Shown here: positions 37,908-46,710 of the stretch, piece after piece
Layout of the letters: every line of letters begins with the position of its first letter
Position numbering within the stretch: position 1 is the stretch's first letter
NCBI RefSeq assembly: GCF_000374065.1
Contig: NZ_KB893312.1
Location: forward strand, 62,121-126,120
Origin: Spirosoma luteum DSM 19990
GTDB lineage: Bacteria; Bacteroidota; Bacteroidia; Cytophagales; Spirosomataceae
Direction: 5' to 3'
DNA: 64,000 bases
Notes under the pieces: model-generated
The model's database searches: none
What the model was told of the DNA's origin: nothing
Seen by the model: only the letters and a program-made list of their open reading frames with translations
Translations under genes and position numbers: made by a program

Positions 37908-39359
37908 GTGTCCCTCTACCGTAGCTACGCTTCTGTTCAGTCTGATCTCAAAACAGGCACCATCACCTGCCGCCAGCTGGTGGAACAATACCTCGCCCGA
38001 ATTCGGGAAAACCAACACCTAAACGTTTTTACGGAAGTCTATGCCGATGAGAGTCTGACCCAGGCTGATATCGTTGATCAGAAACTGGCGGCTGGTACAG
38101 CCGGGCGGCTGGCTGGTATGGTCATTGGCCTGAAAGACGTATTAAGTTTCGCTGGTCATAGTGTCAGGGCTGGTAGCAAGATACTGGATACGTTCACTGC
38201 GCAGTTTACGGCCACTGCCGTGCAACGACTGCTGGATGAGGATGTTATTGTTATAGGCCGTCAAAATTGCGATGAGTTTGCCATGGGCTCGTCCAACGAA
38301 AATTCATCCTTCGGACCTGTTCTCAACGCAGCCGATACGAGCCGGGTACCCGGCGGGTCGAGTGGCGGGTCGGCCGTAGCGGTGCAGGCGGGACTTTGCC
38401 TAGCCAGCATTGGGTCTGATACGGGCGGGTCAGTTCGGCAGCCAGCCGCTTTCTGTGGCGTAGTAGGCCTTAAGCCTACCTATGGTCGTGTTAGTCGCTG
38501 GGGTTTGATTGCCTATGCCTCTTCTTTCGATTGTATCGGCCCCATTGCTAACACGGTCGATGATGTTGCTCTCCTGCTCGAAATCATGGCCGGCCCTGAT
38601 GAATTCGATAGTACTGTATCAAGCCAACCTGTTGCGAATTATTCAAAAGCTACACTACCGGATTCTCCCCTTCGAATTGCTTATTTGCAGGATGGCGTAC
38701 TGAGTGAGGGCGTTGATGAATCCATTCGGAAGGCTACCCAACTTAAACTAGATGCTCTCAAAGCCGCAGGGCATGTGGTAGAACCGGTCGATATTTCCCT
38801 TTTAGATTATCTGTTGCCAACCTATTACATTCTGACCACCGCCGAAGCATCCTCTAACCTGTCTCGTTTTGATGGCGTACGCTATGGGTATAGGAGTAAA
38901 CCATCGAATGATACACCAGTAATGGATCTTTTGTCGTTGTACAAAAAAAGTCGTACAGAAGGGTTTGGAGATGAGGTGCGTCGGCGGATTTTACTGGGTA
39001 CGTTTGTACTTAGTGCCAGCTACTATGATGCGTATTACACGAAAGCCCAACAGGTACGGCGATTGATTCGGGACGAAGCCGAACGCCTGTTTGAGCAGTA
39101 CGATTGTTTACTCTCGCCTACTACGCCCACAACAGCGTTTCGGCTGGGGGAGAAAACCGACCGGACCGTCGGAGCAGACCCGCTGCAAATGTACCTGGCC
39201 GACATTTTTACGGTGCAGGCTAACGTAGTAGGATACCCGGCAATATCGATACCAAATGGTACCGATTCGACGGGTTTACCTATTGGATTACAACTCATGG
39301 CCCCCGCTTTTGCTGAAGAGAAGTTGGTAGCTATGGCGAAGTTATTGCAGGATTTATAG
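37908..39359 (+). CDS. gatA: Glutamyl-tRNA(Gln)/Asp-tRNA(Asn) amidotransferase subunit A
   Basis: 483 residues starting with GTG (no ATG lies in a suitable place). The amidase-signature triad is Lys76 (GLKDVLSF), Ser151 in GGSSGGS and Ser175 in DTGGSVRQP, with spacing equal to S. aureus GatA. It transfers ammonia to mischarged Glu-tRNA(Gln) with GatB and GatC, which are not adjacent. No signal peptide, unlike the amidase at 1438. Confidence 0.95.
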   Translation: MSLYRSYASVQSDLKTGTITCRQLVEQYLARIRENQHLNVFTEVYADESLTQADIVDQKLAAGTAGRLAGMVIGLKDVLSFAGHSVRAGSKILDTFTAQFTATAVQRLLDEDVIVIGRQNCDEFAMGSSNENSSFGPVLNAADTSRVPGGSSGGSAVAVQAGLCLASIGSDTGGSVRQPAAFCGVVGLKPTYGRVSRWGLIAYASSFDCIGPIANTVDDVALLLEIMAGPDEFDSTVSSQPVANYSKATLPDSPLRIAYLQDGVLSEGVDESIRKATQLKLDALKAAGHVVEPVDISLLDYLLPTYYILTTAEASSNLSRFDGVRYGYRSKPSNDTPVMDLLSLYKKSRTEGFGDEVRRRILLGTFVLSASYYDAYYTKAQQVRRLIRDEAERLFEQYDCLLSPTTPTTAFRLGEKTDRTVGADPLQMYLADIFTVQANVVGYPAISIPNGTDSTGLPIGLQLMAPAFAEEKLVAMAKLLQDL

Positions 39360-39432
39360 CGCTGTGAAGCAGTACATCGAGGAAAACGGATAGTGTAATT
39401 ATAAAAATTCGTAAATAAACCCGTAGTTTGAT

Positions 39433-40974
39433 ATGACTTATCTGAACCGTAGCCTGTATAAGTTGGGGCTGGTGAGTGTGGTGGTGGGAATGGTAACTGT
39501 ATCCCGCGCCGAGACTACGATTCACAAGGACACTACAATTGTCAGTAAGGATACGGTGGTGCTGGTGACCACTGTTCCCGATAGCTTAATTCGCGAAAGA
39601 CTGGCAAAGTTGCAGAAAACCATTCCGCTAAATTATCATACCGCTGTTCAGGGTTATATCGATCTCTTCGTTTTTCGTCGGCCTGCTTACGCCCAAACTA
39701 TGCTGGAGCGTATGCCTCTCTTCTTTCCGCTGTATGAGCGATTTCTAAAAGAGTACGGTTTGCCGGATGAATTGAAATACCTGTCTATTGTTGAGTCGGC
39801 TCTGGACCCCCGGGCGGTTTCCCGGTCGGGAGCAGGTGGGCTTTGGCAGTTTATGCCCGGCACCGGGCGCGAAATGCGCCTGTACCAGGATGATTACATA
39901 GACGAGCGAATGGACCCGGTAAAAGCGACCGAAGCCGCCTGCAAATACCTGCGGGATTTGTATAATATTTTCGAAGACTGGGAACTGGCAATGGCCGCTT
40001 ACAATTGCGGACCAGGCGCTGTAAAACGAGCCATGCGCCGTACAGGAGGAGATTCGTTCTATACTATTTACGATGCGCTACCCAAGGAGACCCGTGGGTA
40101 TGTGCCGCTATTTGTTACGTTCACGTATATGATGAATTATGCGAATGAACATGACATTGTGGCTCAAAAATACGAGTATCCCATTCCGCACGACACGGTT
40201 CAGATAACGGGCTATTTCAACCTCGAGACGTTTGCCAAACACAGTATGATGCCGCTGGCCGATTTGCGAAAAATGAACCCGGCTATCACCACCACCATTC
40301 TGCCTGATTACACAAATCGGTACTCTCTGCGGGTTCCACGACAGCAGTACAGTTACTTTGCTACCAATCGCCGGGCTATTATGGATTCGGCCAGTCGGCT
40401 ACCTTACCGAATGGATCATGTTCTGCTAGCTCATACCGAAGACGTCCGCTATGGGACTGATTCAATGGGGATATGGACGTCGCTCAACCAGAATCCACTG
40501 GCCAAAGCACACCTAGAAGAAGCGATTCTGGCTTCATCGGATGTCGATAGCGACACTGACGAAGAAGAAACCAGGCCGGCCGTCAGCCGCAAATTGCGCA
40601 GCCAAACCTATACAGTCAGAAAAGGTGACAACCTTGGCGATATTGCAGACCGCTATGAGGTAGATATAGACGATCTCAAACACTGGAATCAATTAAGTTC
40701 CACTACCCTTCAGCCAGGACAGGAACTGGTCATTGGGGCAGAGGTAGAAGCCCGGTCCGAACGGCTGGTGAATGAGCGCAAGGAGCAAACGACCAGAAAG
40801 AAAGAAGTTGCGGTTAAGGCCAAACAGTACAAAATCCGCTATCATCAGGTACAGCGTGGTGACACCCTCTGGAATATTGTTCGTCGGTACGATCTAACCA
40901 TCGAACAGCTCAAGAAGATGAATCATATTAAAAATGATGCACTTCGGCCGGGACAGAAGCTGATTGTTGGGTAA
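39433..40974 (+). CDS. LysM-containing lytic transglycosylase (MltD-like)
   Basis: 513 residues. A signal peptide (about 1-26) precedes an SLT (goose lysozyme-like) domain (about 100-240) with catalytic Glu121 in IVESAL and the motifs SRSGAGGLWQFMPGT and AMAAYNCGPGAV. Two LysM domains at the end (about 394-437 and 467-513) contain RKGDNLGDIADRY and QRGDTLWNIVRRY and should bind peptidoglycan. It cleaves the glycan strands during wall turnover. A GatA stop 73 bp upstream and a terminator downstream frame it. Confidence 0.93.
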   Translation: MTYLNRSLYKLGLVSVVVGMVTVSRAETTIHKDTTIVSKDTVVLVTTVPDSLIRERLAKLQKTIPLNYHTAVQGYIDLFVFRRPAYAQTMLERMPLFFPLYERFLKEYGLPDELKYLSIVESALDPRAVSRSGAGGLWQFMPGTGREMRLYQDDYIDERMDPVKATEAACKYLRDLYNIFEDWELAMAAYNCGPGAVKRAMRRTGGDSFYTIYDALPKETRGYVPLFVTFTYMMNYANEHDIVAQKYEYPIPHDTVQITGYFNLETFAKHSMMPLADLRKMNPAITTTILPDYTNRYSLRVPRQQYSYFATNRRAIMDSASRLPYRMDHVLLAHTEDVRYGTDSMGIWTSLNQNPLAKAHLEEAILASSDVDSDTDEEETRPAVSRKLRSQTYTVRKGDNLGDIADRYEVDIDDLKHWNQLSSTTLQPGQELVIGAEVEARSERLVNERKEQTTRKKEVAVKAKQYKIRYHQVQRGDTLWNIVRRYDLTIEQLKKMNHIKNDALRPGQKLIVG

Positions 40975-41026
40975 TAATTCCCTGCTCAAAGACGGTTTAA
41001 ATTTAACCGATATTCATGGAAAACGG

Positions 41027-41059
41027 AACCCACACTTTACCAAAAAGTTGTGGGTTTTT
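41027..41059 (+). terminator. Terminator of the lytic transglycosylase gene
   Basis: aacccaca / tgtgggtt with a 14-nt loop followed by ttt. It sits in the leader of ruvA, so ruvA needs its own promoter inside this gap. Confidence 0.75.
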
Positions 41060-41112
41060 CGTATCTTTACTTATACTTAACAGGCTTGTTCATAAGCCTT
41101 TCATACCTACGA

Positions 41113-41709
41113 ATGATTGCTTATTTAGATGGGGTTTTGTCCTACAAAGAACCTACTCACATAATTATTGATGTAAATGGAGTGGGTTATATGGTTCATA
41201 TTTCACTACAGACCTACTCCATTCTGCCCGGCGGTGGTGACCGGGTAAAACTCTTTATCCACCATCTCTTCCGGGAGGATAATCAATTGCTATACGGCTT
41301 TGCCAATGCCGATGAGAAATCGCTTTTTCTGGATTTGATTGGTGTTTCCGGCGTAGGCCCCAATACGGCTTTGGGTATGCTCTCGGCTATGCAACCCGGC
41401 GATTTGCGGTTGGCTATTCTGGGCGAGAACGTTCGGGCAGTGCAGGCTATCAAAGGCATTGGTGCCAAAACCGCACAGCGCATCATCCTCGAACTCCGTG
41501 ATAAGATGAAACGGGCGGGTGTAGTACCAGGTGGCCCAACCTACAAACAGCAACCAGCCAGCAACGTAGTTTGGGATGAGTCTTTAGCTGCTTTGATGGC
41601 CCTGGGCTTCCCTAAAGCAACTGCCGAGAAAAGCGTTAGCGATGCCCTACAGGCTGACCCTGCCCTAACGGTAGAGGAAGTAATCCGTCGGGCGTTACGT
41701 TCAGCCTGA
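41113..41709 (+). CDS. ruvA: Holliday junction branch migration protein RuvA
   Basis: 198 residues from the ATG at 41113, which matches the family N-terminus MIAYLDGVL; the longer frame would add 21 residues. Domains: OB-fold (1-65), helix-hairpin-helix region with GVSGVGPNTAL and IKGIGAKTAQRI, and the small mobile domain III (SLAALMALGFPKATAEK) that contacts RuvB. It binds four-way junctions. ruvB and ruvC are not in the window. Confidence 0.95.
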   Translation: MIAYLDGVLSYKEPTHIIIDVNGVGYMVHISLQTYSILPGGGDRVKLFIHHLFREDNQLLYGFANADEKSLFLDLIGVSGVGPNTALGMLSAMQPGDLRLAILGENVRAVQAIKGIGAKTAQRIILELRDKMKRAGVVPGGPTYKQQPASNVVWDESLAALMALGFPKATAEKSVSDALQADPALTVEEVIRRALRSA

Positions 41710-42067
41710 TGGCGTCAATCAGTTGAGAACGCTCTATCCTGATATCAGGCTTTTAGACCCACTACTGCGATAGAGCGGTTTCTTTCGTTTCAACTCGATA
41801 GCTGCTTCTATGTCGTTACGATTACTAAAATGAAGCAATGAAAACATAGTGGTTGGTGGTCTACATTTTGACAGTGGAGACCACCAACCACTATGTAAAC
41901 GCGGTGCGGCTGCTACCATCGACGAAGCAGGGCCCGGTCTAACACGACCCCGGTTCCTACATCTATCGCAAAGGCACCCACTTCGTGTGATATCTCTTTT
42001 TCGGCGGGTGGCAACATCGATGGATGATGACCTCACGTATAAAAACATGATGAGTGCAAAACTCTAG
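41710..42067. other. Intergenic region with a long inverted repeat
   Basis: 358 bp downstream of ruvA. It contains the 18-bp inverted repeat at 41845-41895. Open frames on both strands here are short and unlike known proteins. In-frame sequence runs into the CHAT pseudogene, so the right half may be more of its decayed 5' part. Confidence 0.45.
41845..41895. repeat. Perfect 18-bp inverted repeat
   Basis: catagtggttggtggtct and agaccaccaaccactatg are exact reverse complements separated by a 15-nt spacer. No U-run follows on either side, and it is about 136 bp past ruvA, so a simple terminator is not the best reading. Confidence 0.7.
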
Positions 42068-42572
42068 GGAGGTATTCAATACGATTCGACGTGGACAGCG
42101 CGTGATTCGTGGCCTTTTCTACCCGGCACACAGCGGGAAGTGGAAGAAATCGGGCACTTTATCGGACCGAAGGCAATAGTGATGATGGGCTTATCCGCTA
42201 CCGAAAAGAATCCCAAAGCGCAGTCGGGTCAACAGCCGACAGTATTGCATCTGGCAATGCATGGCTTTGCTTTTCCTGACCTATCCGTAGCGTTGAACGA
42301 CACTACGCCGGGTGGTAATGCGTTCCGTGTATTCTCGGGGTAGCGAAGGGGTATTTGGCTTGCAACGGGCCTTCAAAATGGCCGGTGCCGGGTATCTTCT
42401 CACCGGTTTGTGGCCCGTATCCGATCAGGCTACCAGTGACCTAATGACCCGGTTTTACCGAAACTGGAAGCGGTATAAAATAATCTGGACGGCTTTTCAG
42501 CAAACTCAGCAACAAATGCGACAACAGTACCCACCCTCCATTTGGGCTTGGTTTGTACTGATTAAACAATAA
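42068..42572 (+). pseudogene. CHAT-domain protease pseudogene with active-site deletion
   Basis: Two frames reconstruct a CHAT (caspase-like) C-terminal domain. Frame 1 (to TAG 42341) reads GGIQYDSTWTARDSWPFLPG, TQREVEEIGHFI and QPTVLHLAMHGFAFPD, with the catalytic His in HLAMHG. Frame 2, shifted by one base (to 42572), reads RGSEGVFGLQRAFKMAGAG, YLLTGLWPVSD and AWFVLIKQ. In intact relatives about 60 residues with the catalytic Cys (SACETG) lie between them; here they are missing. There is a stop directly before GGIQYD. The gene is therefore dead, a relative of the intact TPR-CHAT gene 4 kb away. Confidence 0.82.
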
Positions 42573-42767
42573 AATGGAGAAGCTCTGGTCCTGCCAGATT
42601 TCCAGATTAATGAAAAGCCTACTCTAGCCTATGGAGTTAGAAAACCCCTCCGCTTAGAGGAAGGTGTACTCAGGAGCGTGGTATTTCACCATTACACACC
42701 CGGAATCTGTGGTGTATAGTGGTGGAAAATAATAGACACGAAGCCTTGACAAAGGTGGCTTTATACT

Positions 42768-42821
42768 CTAAAAGTAAGAAGGGTAGCTGGATCGTGATCC
42801 AGCTACCCTTCTTACTTTTAG
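42768..42821. terminator. Very long perfect hairpin (26-bp stem, 2-nt loop)
   Basis: The 26 bases from 42768 to 42793 (ctaaaagtaagaagggtagc onward) are the exact complement of 42796-42821. It lies 26 bp past the stop codon of the minus-strand Lys-rich gene, so it probably ends that transcript, but the stem is twice the usual terminator length and the loop is minimal. Confidence 0.6.
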
Positions 42822-42847
42822 AACACTTCGCTATGCGTCGACAAATG

Positions 42848-43168
42848 TTAATTAACCCCAGCGGCTTTCTTCTTTTTAGCTTTAGCGATCGCTTTAATTT
42901 CCTTGGAATCAGCCTTCAGCTCTTTCTTTTCGGCCTTATCCATTTTCTTTTCAGCCTTAGCCATTCTGGTTTTTGGATCTGAGATGCCTTTTACCTCTAA
43001 TCCTTTACTCGTTGCAGCATTGGTCTTGAGTTCCTTTGCTTTGGCTACTTTCTTCTCGGCTTTCATTTCTTTTTTGGCGGCTTTCCCTTCCTGTACAGCC
43101 TGAGCAAACCCGTTTTGGGAAAAGGCGAGTGCAGCGCAAATGGATGCAGCAATCAGTGCGTTTTTCAT
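42848..43168 (-). CDS. Small secreted Lys/Ala-rich protein
   Basis: 106 residues. A signal peptide (MKNALIAASICAALAFS, ending GFAQA) leaves a mature chain made almost only of Lys, Ala and Glu (EKKVAKAKELK, MAKAEKKMDKAEKKELK). It should form a highly charged coiled or extended helix, basic at the end. I do not know its function; histone-like, cell-surface or periplasmic charged helices of Bacteroidota have this style. It stands alone in a gene-poor stretch and ends at the long hairpin. Confidence 0.7.
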   Translation of the reverse strand: MKNALIAASICAALAFSQNGFAQAVQEGKAAKKEMKAEKKVAKAKELKTNAATSKGLEVKGISDPKTRMAKAEKKMDKAEKKELKADSKEIKAIAKAKKKKAAGVN

Positions 43169-44245
43169 GATGAACGTTTGTTTTAGTGAATGTATACCTA
43201 CTAGTAAAAGATGTTACTAGCATCTATAAACGGACTGGTTTCACGTTTGTTTAAAAAATCTTTCAGAGACTGTTTGTCTGCCTTCGTTCCGGGCTTTTTC
43301 ACTAATCAATTGCCATTAGGCGTCAAAAATAGCCGACTCATGCTGACTCAGAGTAAATACCCGTTGGGTCTTAGATAGTGAATCCAGTTCATGCGCATTG
43401 GATAAGTTGATGCTATGTGACTAACAAATTTTGTTCATGATTCTTCCAAGTAATTTTTTCAACTCATTGAGCATTAGGTTGGTGTACTCCTGAGTCGTCA
43501 AAAGTGTTAAGCCAGTATCGACCTGGTGGCGATATAGATTGATTAACGTTTTTAATGGGCTACTGGCCCGAATACAGGTCGGGCGAAGTGCTATGCTGGA
43601 TACCTTAATGCCACGATTCGTCACAGAAATACACCCCATGCTCCAGAGTTACCTAAAAATAACAGTCAGGAATCCAGGCGAACATACCTTTTAGTCCTTC
43701 CTTAACACGGCTGGCCCCAAAAGGTAGCACATTTATACTGTTGATTGGCACTTGCGTTTGGGGTGAATTTTAGGTAAACCGAATACTGCGGCAGGCGAAA
43801 CGGCAATATATACTGCTTAGCCACTAGAAGGGCCCAAATAGAGGGCATGAAATTACTACCCTAGCTCCGCCGACTAAACGGTTGAAAGAAGGATACCCAA
43901 CATTGATGACCAACTATCATCGATGGGATGGACTGACATCCATTATTTCCAACCGAATGGTCCGTAAGCCTATTTTTATGGCTTGCCTTTTTTCGTACTT
44001 ACTTACCAGTTTGACGTGAATATACTCCCAGATGCTTTCCTCGTCCATTACTTTTTGGAAGCTTTCTGGTTAGTTTTGTGCTTGGGCATTTGATAGGGAA
44101 ACATTTTGCGGTTTGGTCACTACAAAATTCCTGTTTCATTAAATGCTTTTTCTAAACCCACAGATTTTCAAACAATTTTCAGGAGTTCATGGGTAGCACA
44201 TCGGTCCTTCCCATAACGATTTTATGGTATCGTTCCGCGATGGAC

Positions 44246-44270
44246 TACCGTGTCGGACTACGGTATTTTT
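44246..44270 (+). terminator. Terminator-like hairpin in the gene-poor region
   Basis: taccgt / acggta with an 8-nt loop, followed by ttttt. No gene can be assigned to it. Confidence 0.35.
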
Positions 44271-44392
44271 ATAAGAGATTGTTGTGCTATGGATAGGCTT
44301 AGTGTCCCGCCGGGTCAATAAAAGTAGTAGGGGTATCAGTCAGGTAATGAAATAGAGCTTAACAGCTTTTGACCGGAAAATTAAGGACGCTA

Positions 44393-44408
44393 AACTGGTT
44401 AACCAGTT
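44393..44408. promoter_or_regulatory. Perfect 16-bp palindrome upstream of the sigma factor
   Basis: aactggttaaccagtt, a symmetric site in front of the sigma/anti-sigma pair, about 170 bp before the GTG start used here. It could be an operator; no regulator is known. Confidence 0.35.
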
Positions 44409-44580
44409 GCTGTGTATGGTAAGTGGAAAACTGAACGAGTAAGCGACTTGCCAATAGATATCTACCCTTGAATTGATGGTGTTTATCAATGCCTTCATCG
44501 GTCTGCTTAGCTGTTTCATTTTTTTATTAATTATAGGTTACAATTTATTCTTCTGCTTCGACTTACAAACGTTAATCATT

Positions 44581-45192
44581 GTGCAGACAGTTAAAAATTT
44601 CTCCGATGCTGAATTAATCACGGCTCTAAAAACAGGGGCTAATATTGATAATGCTGTTGGATTTATCTATCGGAGTTACTACCGTATGTTAGAGAATTAT
44701 GTACTAACAAACAGTGGAAATGAGATGGATGCTGAAGATATTATTCAGGAGGTGCTGGTTGTGTTTATTGATATTGTTCAAACACAGCGGTACAGAAATG
44801 AAGCCAGCGTCCGTTCTTTTTTATATACCCTTACCCGAAACCTCTGGATTTCAGAATTGCGAAAACGAACTAGTGACTCTAAACGAGATGGTCTTTTTGA
44901 AGAGAATAGAGAAAAGGAAGAAGAAGATGTGTCAAACTTGCTAATCTATAAGGAAGCTCAGGTACTTATCGCTGAACTTTTTGAACGGATGGGGGAAAAA
45001 TGTAAACAGATTTTAACACTTTTTTACTATGAAAACTTATCTATGAAAGAAATTTTAACACAAACCAGTTACGAAAACGAGCAGGTTCTTCGAAACAGAA
45101 AATACAAATGTCTTAAGGAACTAACCGACATTATTCAACAATCACCCACCATCAGCAACAGCGTCAAATCAGCCTTACAACGATCAAAATAA
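44581..45192 (+). CDS. ECF-type RNA polymerase sigma factor
   Basis: About 203 residues from the GTG at 44581. The frame opens earlier at an ATG (44476), but that adds a 35-residue hydrophobic stretch foreign to sigma factors. Region 2 is clear (FIYRSYYRMLENYVL, AEDIIQEVLVVFID, RSFLYTLTRNLWISELRKR), with the region 4 helix-turn-helix near the end (GEKCKQILTLFYYENLSMKEI). Its stop codon is one base before the next ATG, so the pair is translationally coupled. It would direct RNA polymerase to a regulon when released by its partner. Confidence 0.9.
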   Translation: MQTVKNFSDAELITALKTGANIDNAVGFIYRSYYRMLENYVLTNSGNEMDAEDIIQEVLVVFIDIVQTQRYRNEASVRSFLYTLTRNLWISELRKRTSDSKRDGLFEENREKEEEDVSNLLIYKEAQVLIAELFERMGEKCKQILTLFYYENLSMKEILTQTSYENEQVLRNRKYKCLKELTDIIQQSPTISNSVKSALQRSK

Positions 45193-45193
45193 C

Positions 45194-45991
45194 ATGGAAA
45201 CCCTCGAATTCCTCGACCAATACATCGACAATCAATTAGTGCCCGAACAGATAGCGCAACTGGAGAAAGACCTGCAGCAGGATGCTGATTTACAACAGCT
45301 ACTCGACAGCATTGTTATTTCTCGTGATGCCATCCGGTACAGAGCCTTAACAATTAAAGTTAAGGGCCTTCATCAGCAATACATAAATGAAATCAGAGCC
45401 GACCCGGGTCAGGACTATGACCAGGATGTTGTACGACCTATGCCCGTTAGCCGGGATTACTCATGGGTGCTTCGTATTGCAGCCAGCGTTTTAATTGCCC
45501 TGTTTGGGTACGGGAGCTACCAGTTCACGGCCCTGGACAAAACCCAGGTTTATACCAATAAATTTATTTCCTATCAATTGCTTACCACGCGTGGCAGAGC
45601 CGACCACTTGTCTCCCCTGCGTTCAGCGTATCTATCGGGGAACTACGGATCCGTTATCCGGCAGTTTAGCACCTTATCAGCTAAAGCCCCAATTGACTAT
45701 TTTCTGACAGGAGTAGCCTGTTTGCAACAACACAAATATGCGCAGGCTATCACCCGGTTTACTGAACTTCGGGCAGTCAATAAGCAACAGCAAGTGGTTT
45801 ATTTCAATGAAGAAACGGATTATTACCTTGCTCTGGCCTATCTGGGTGCAGGCAGGTTAGATGAATCATATTCCCTTTTTAAGTCTATTCACGACGCGCC
45901 ACAACATTTGTTCCGTGAATCGGTAACGGAACTCGATCTTGTGAAGCTCAACGTACTTCGTTTAAAAGAAGGTTCTGACTCTGGTAAGTAA
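45194..45991 (+). CDS. Membrane anti-sigma-like protein with periplasmic TPR-type domain
   Basis: 265 residues. Residues 1-90 are cytoplasmic and begin METLEFLDQYIDNQLVPEQI, a short helical segment of the kind anti-sigma factors of Bacteroidota carry. One membrane helix (about 91-110, WVLRIAASVLIALFGYG) follows. Residues 111-265 would lie in the periplasm and look like two or three TPR-type helix pairs (SAYLSGNYGSVIRQF, CLQQHKYAQAITRF, ALAYLGAGRLDESYSLF). Coupling to the sigma gene suggests it holds the sigma factor at the membrane; this follows from gene order and topology rather than from a recognised anti-sigma motif. Confidence 0.72.
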   Translation: METLEFLDQYIDNQLVPEQIAQLEKDLQQDADLQQLLDSIVISRDAIRYRALTIKVKGLHQQYINEIRADPGQDYDQDVVRPMPVSRDYSWVLRIAASVLIALFGYGSYQFTALDKTQVYTNKFISYQLLTTRGRADHLSPLRSAYLSGNYGSVIRQFSTLSAKAPIDYFLTGVACLQQHKYAQAITRFTELRAVNKQQQVVYFNEETDYYLALAYLGAGRLDESYSLFKSIHDAPQHLFRESVTELDLVKLNVLRLKEGSDSGK

Positions 45992-46185
45992 AACGGGTAG
46001 GCGGTGCTATTTCATAAATTTTCGCTGCCTGCCGATTACATTTTTACACGTCACTTCGACTTATGTACGTTGCCAGCTTCAGTAGAGCGAATGAACCATA
46101 GAATACTACTTGAATCGGCCCGATATATTCCTTGACTTTATAACACGAGTATCGCCAATTACTTAACACTTTAAGAATCTGTACT

Positions 46186-46584
46186 ATGAAAAATAGCCTT
46201 TCGAAACACGTTACGACAACTTCAGAAGTTAACACGACTATTTTAGAATGGGTACAGGCTACCGAAGAATTCCACTGTTATCATAGTAAAATCAGTGCGA
46301 TTTTACGGGACGGGAATAGCAGCAGGTATGCAGATTTAACAAGGACTTCGTCTGTAGGCAAGTCAGGTCGTGTACATAGCTTAAACAAGTTGCGTCAACA
46401 CATGAATCATGTGCTTGAAATACTGATGGCCGATATGAACAATTCTCCGCAAGGCTCTCAGTACACCGACAATTGTAGCACTTCATCACGAGTAGGCAGG
46501 CTGGTAACGCACGCCCGGTTACTTAAAGAGATTAACCGAAAAATTAGTCAGGAGTTAGTGCTTTTTACTAGTTATCAGGCTTGA
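46186..46584 (+). CDS. Hypothetical protein, 132 aa
   Basis: I do not recognise the family. It is soluble and rich in Ser/Thr, His and charged residues, with helical segments such as HSLNKLRQHMNHVLEILMAD and LVTHARLLKEINRKISQEL. No signal peptide or membrane segment. It lies between the sigma/anti-sigma pair and the convergent TPR-CHAT gene, 194 bp after the anti-sigma gene, and ends with its own terminator. Confidence 0.6.
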   Translation: MKNSLSKHVTTTSEVNTTILEWVQATEEFHCYHSKISAILRDGNSSRYADLTRTSSVGKSGRVHSLNKLRQHMNHVLEILMADMNNSPQGSQYTDNCSTSSRVGRLVTHARLLKEINRKISQELVLFTSYQA

Positions 46585-46605
46585 TCTCATTTACTTTTCG
46601 CATTG

Positions 46606-46640
46606 AAAATCCCTGACTGGTTACTGGGCAGGGATTTTTT
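46606..46640 (+). terminator. Terminator after the 132-aa gene
   Basis: aaaatccctg / cagggatttt form a 10-bp stem with a 13-nt loop and end in tttttt. Confidence 0.8.
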
Positions 46641-46710
46641 CAAAATAATAAGCTTGCTCAGTGGCTACTCCCCAGCTTGATTAGGTTTTGATATCCATTC
46701 CAGCTATTCA

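Larger units (their letters stand above)
43169..44580. other. Gene-poor region, 1.4 kb
   Basis: No gene I can support. A minus-strand frame (43421-43639) continues after its TAG in the same frame to 43319; read through, it gives about 107 residues and may be a decayed small gene. A 43-codon minus-strand frame beginning MDEESIWEY near 44050 is the only other candidate. A 6-bp stem followed by tattttt lies at 44246-44270 and a 16-bp palindrome at 44393-44408. Base composition is more AT-rich than the flanks. Confidence 0.5.

Noticed and set aside
41734-42048. Minus-strand frame of 104 residues after ruvA
   Set aside because: It runs through the inverted repeat and the decayed CHAT region and has no protein-like signature.
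44476-44580. N-terminal extension of the sigma factor from the upstream ATG
   Set aside because: It adds a hydrophobic stretch unlike any sigma factor; the GTG at 44581 gives the normal N-terminus.
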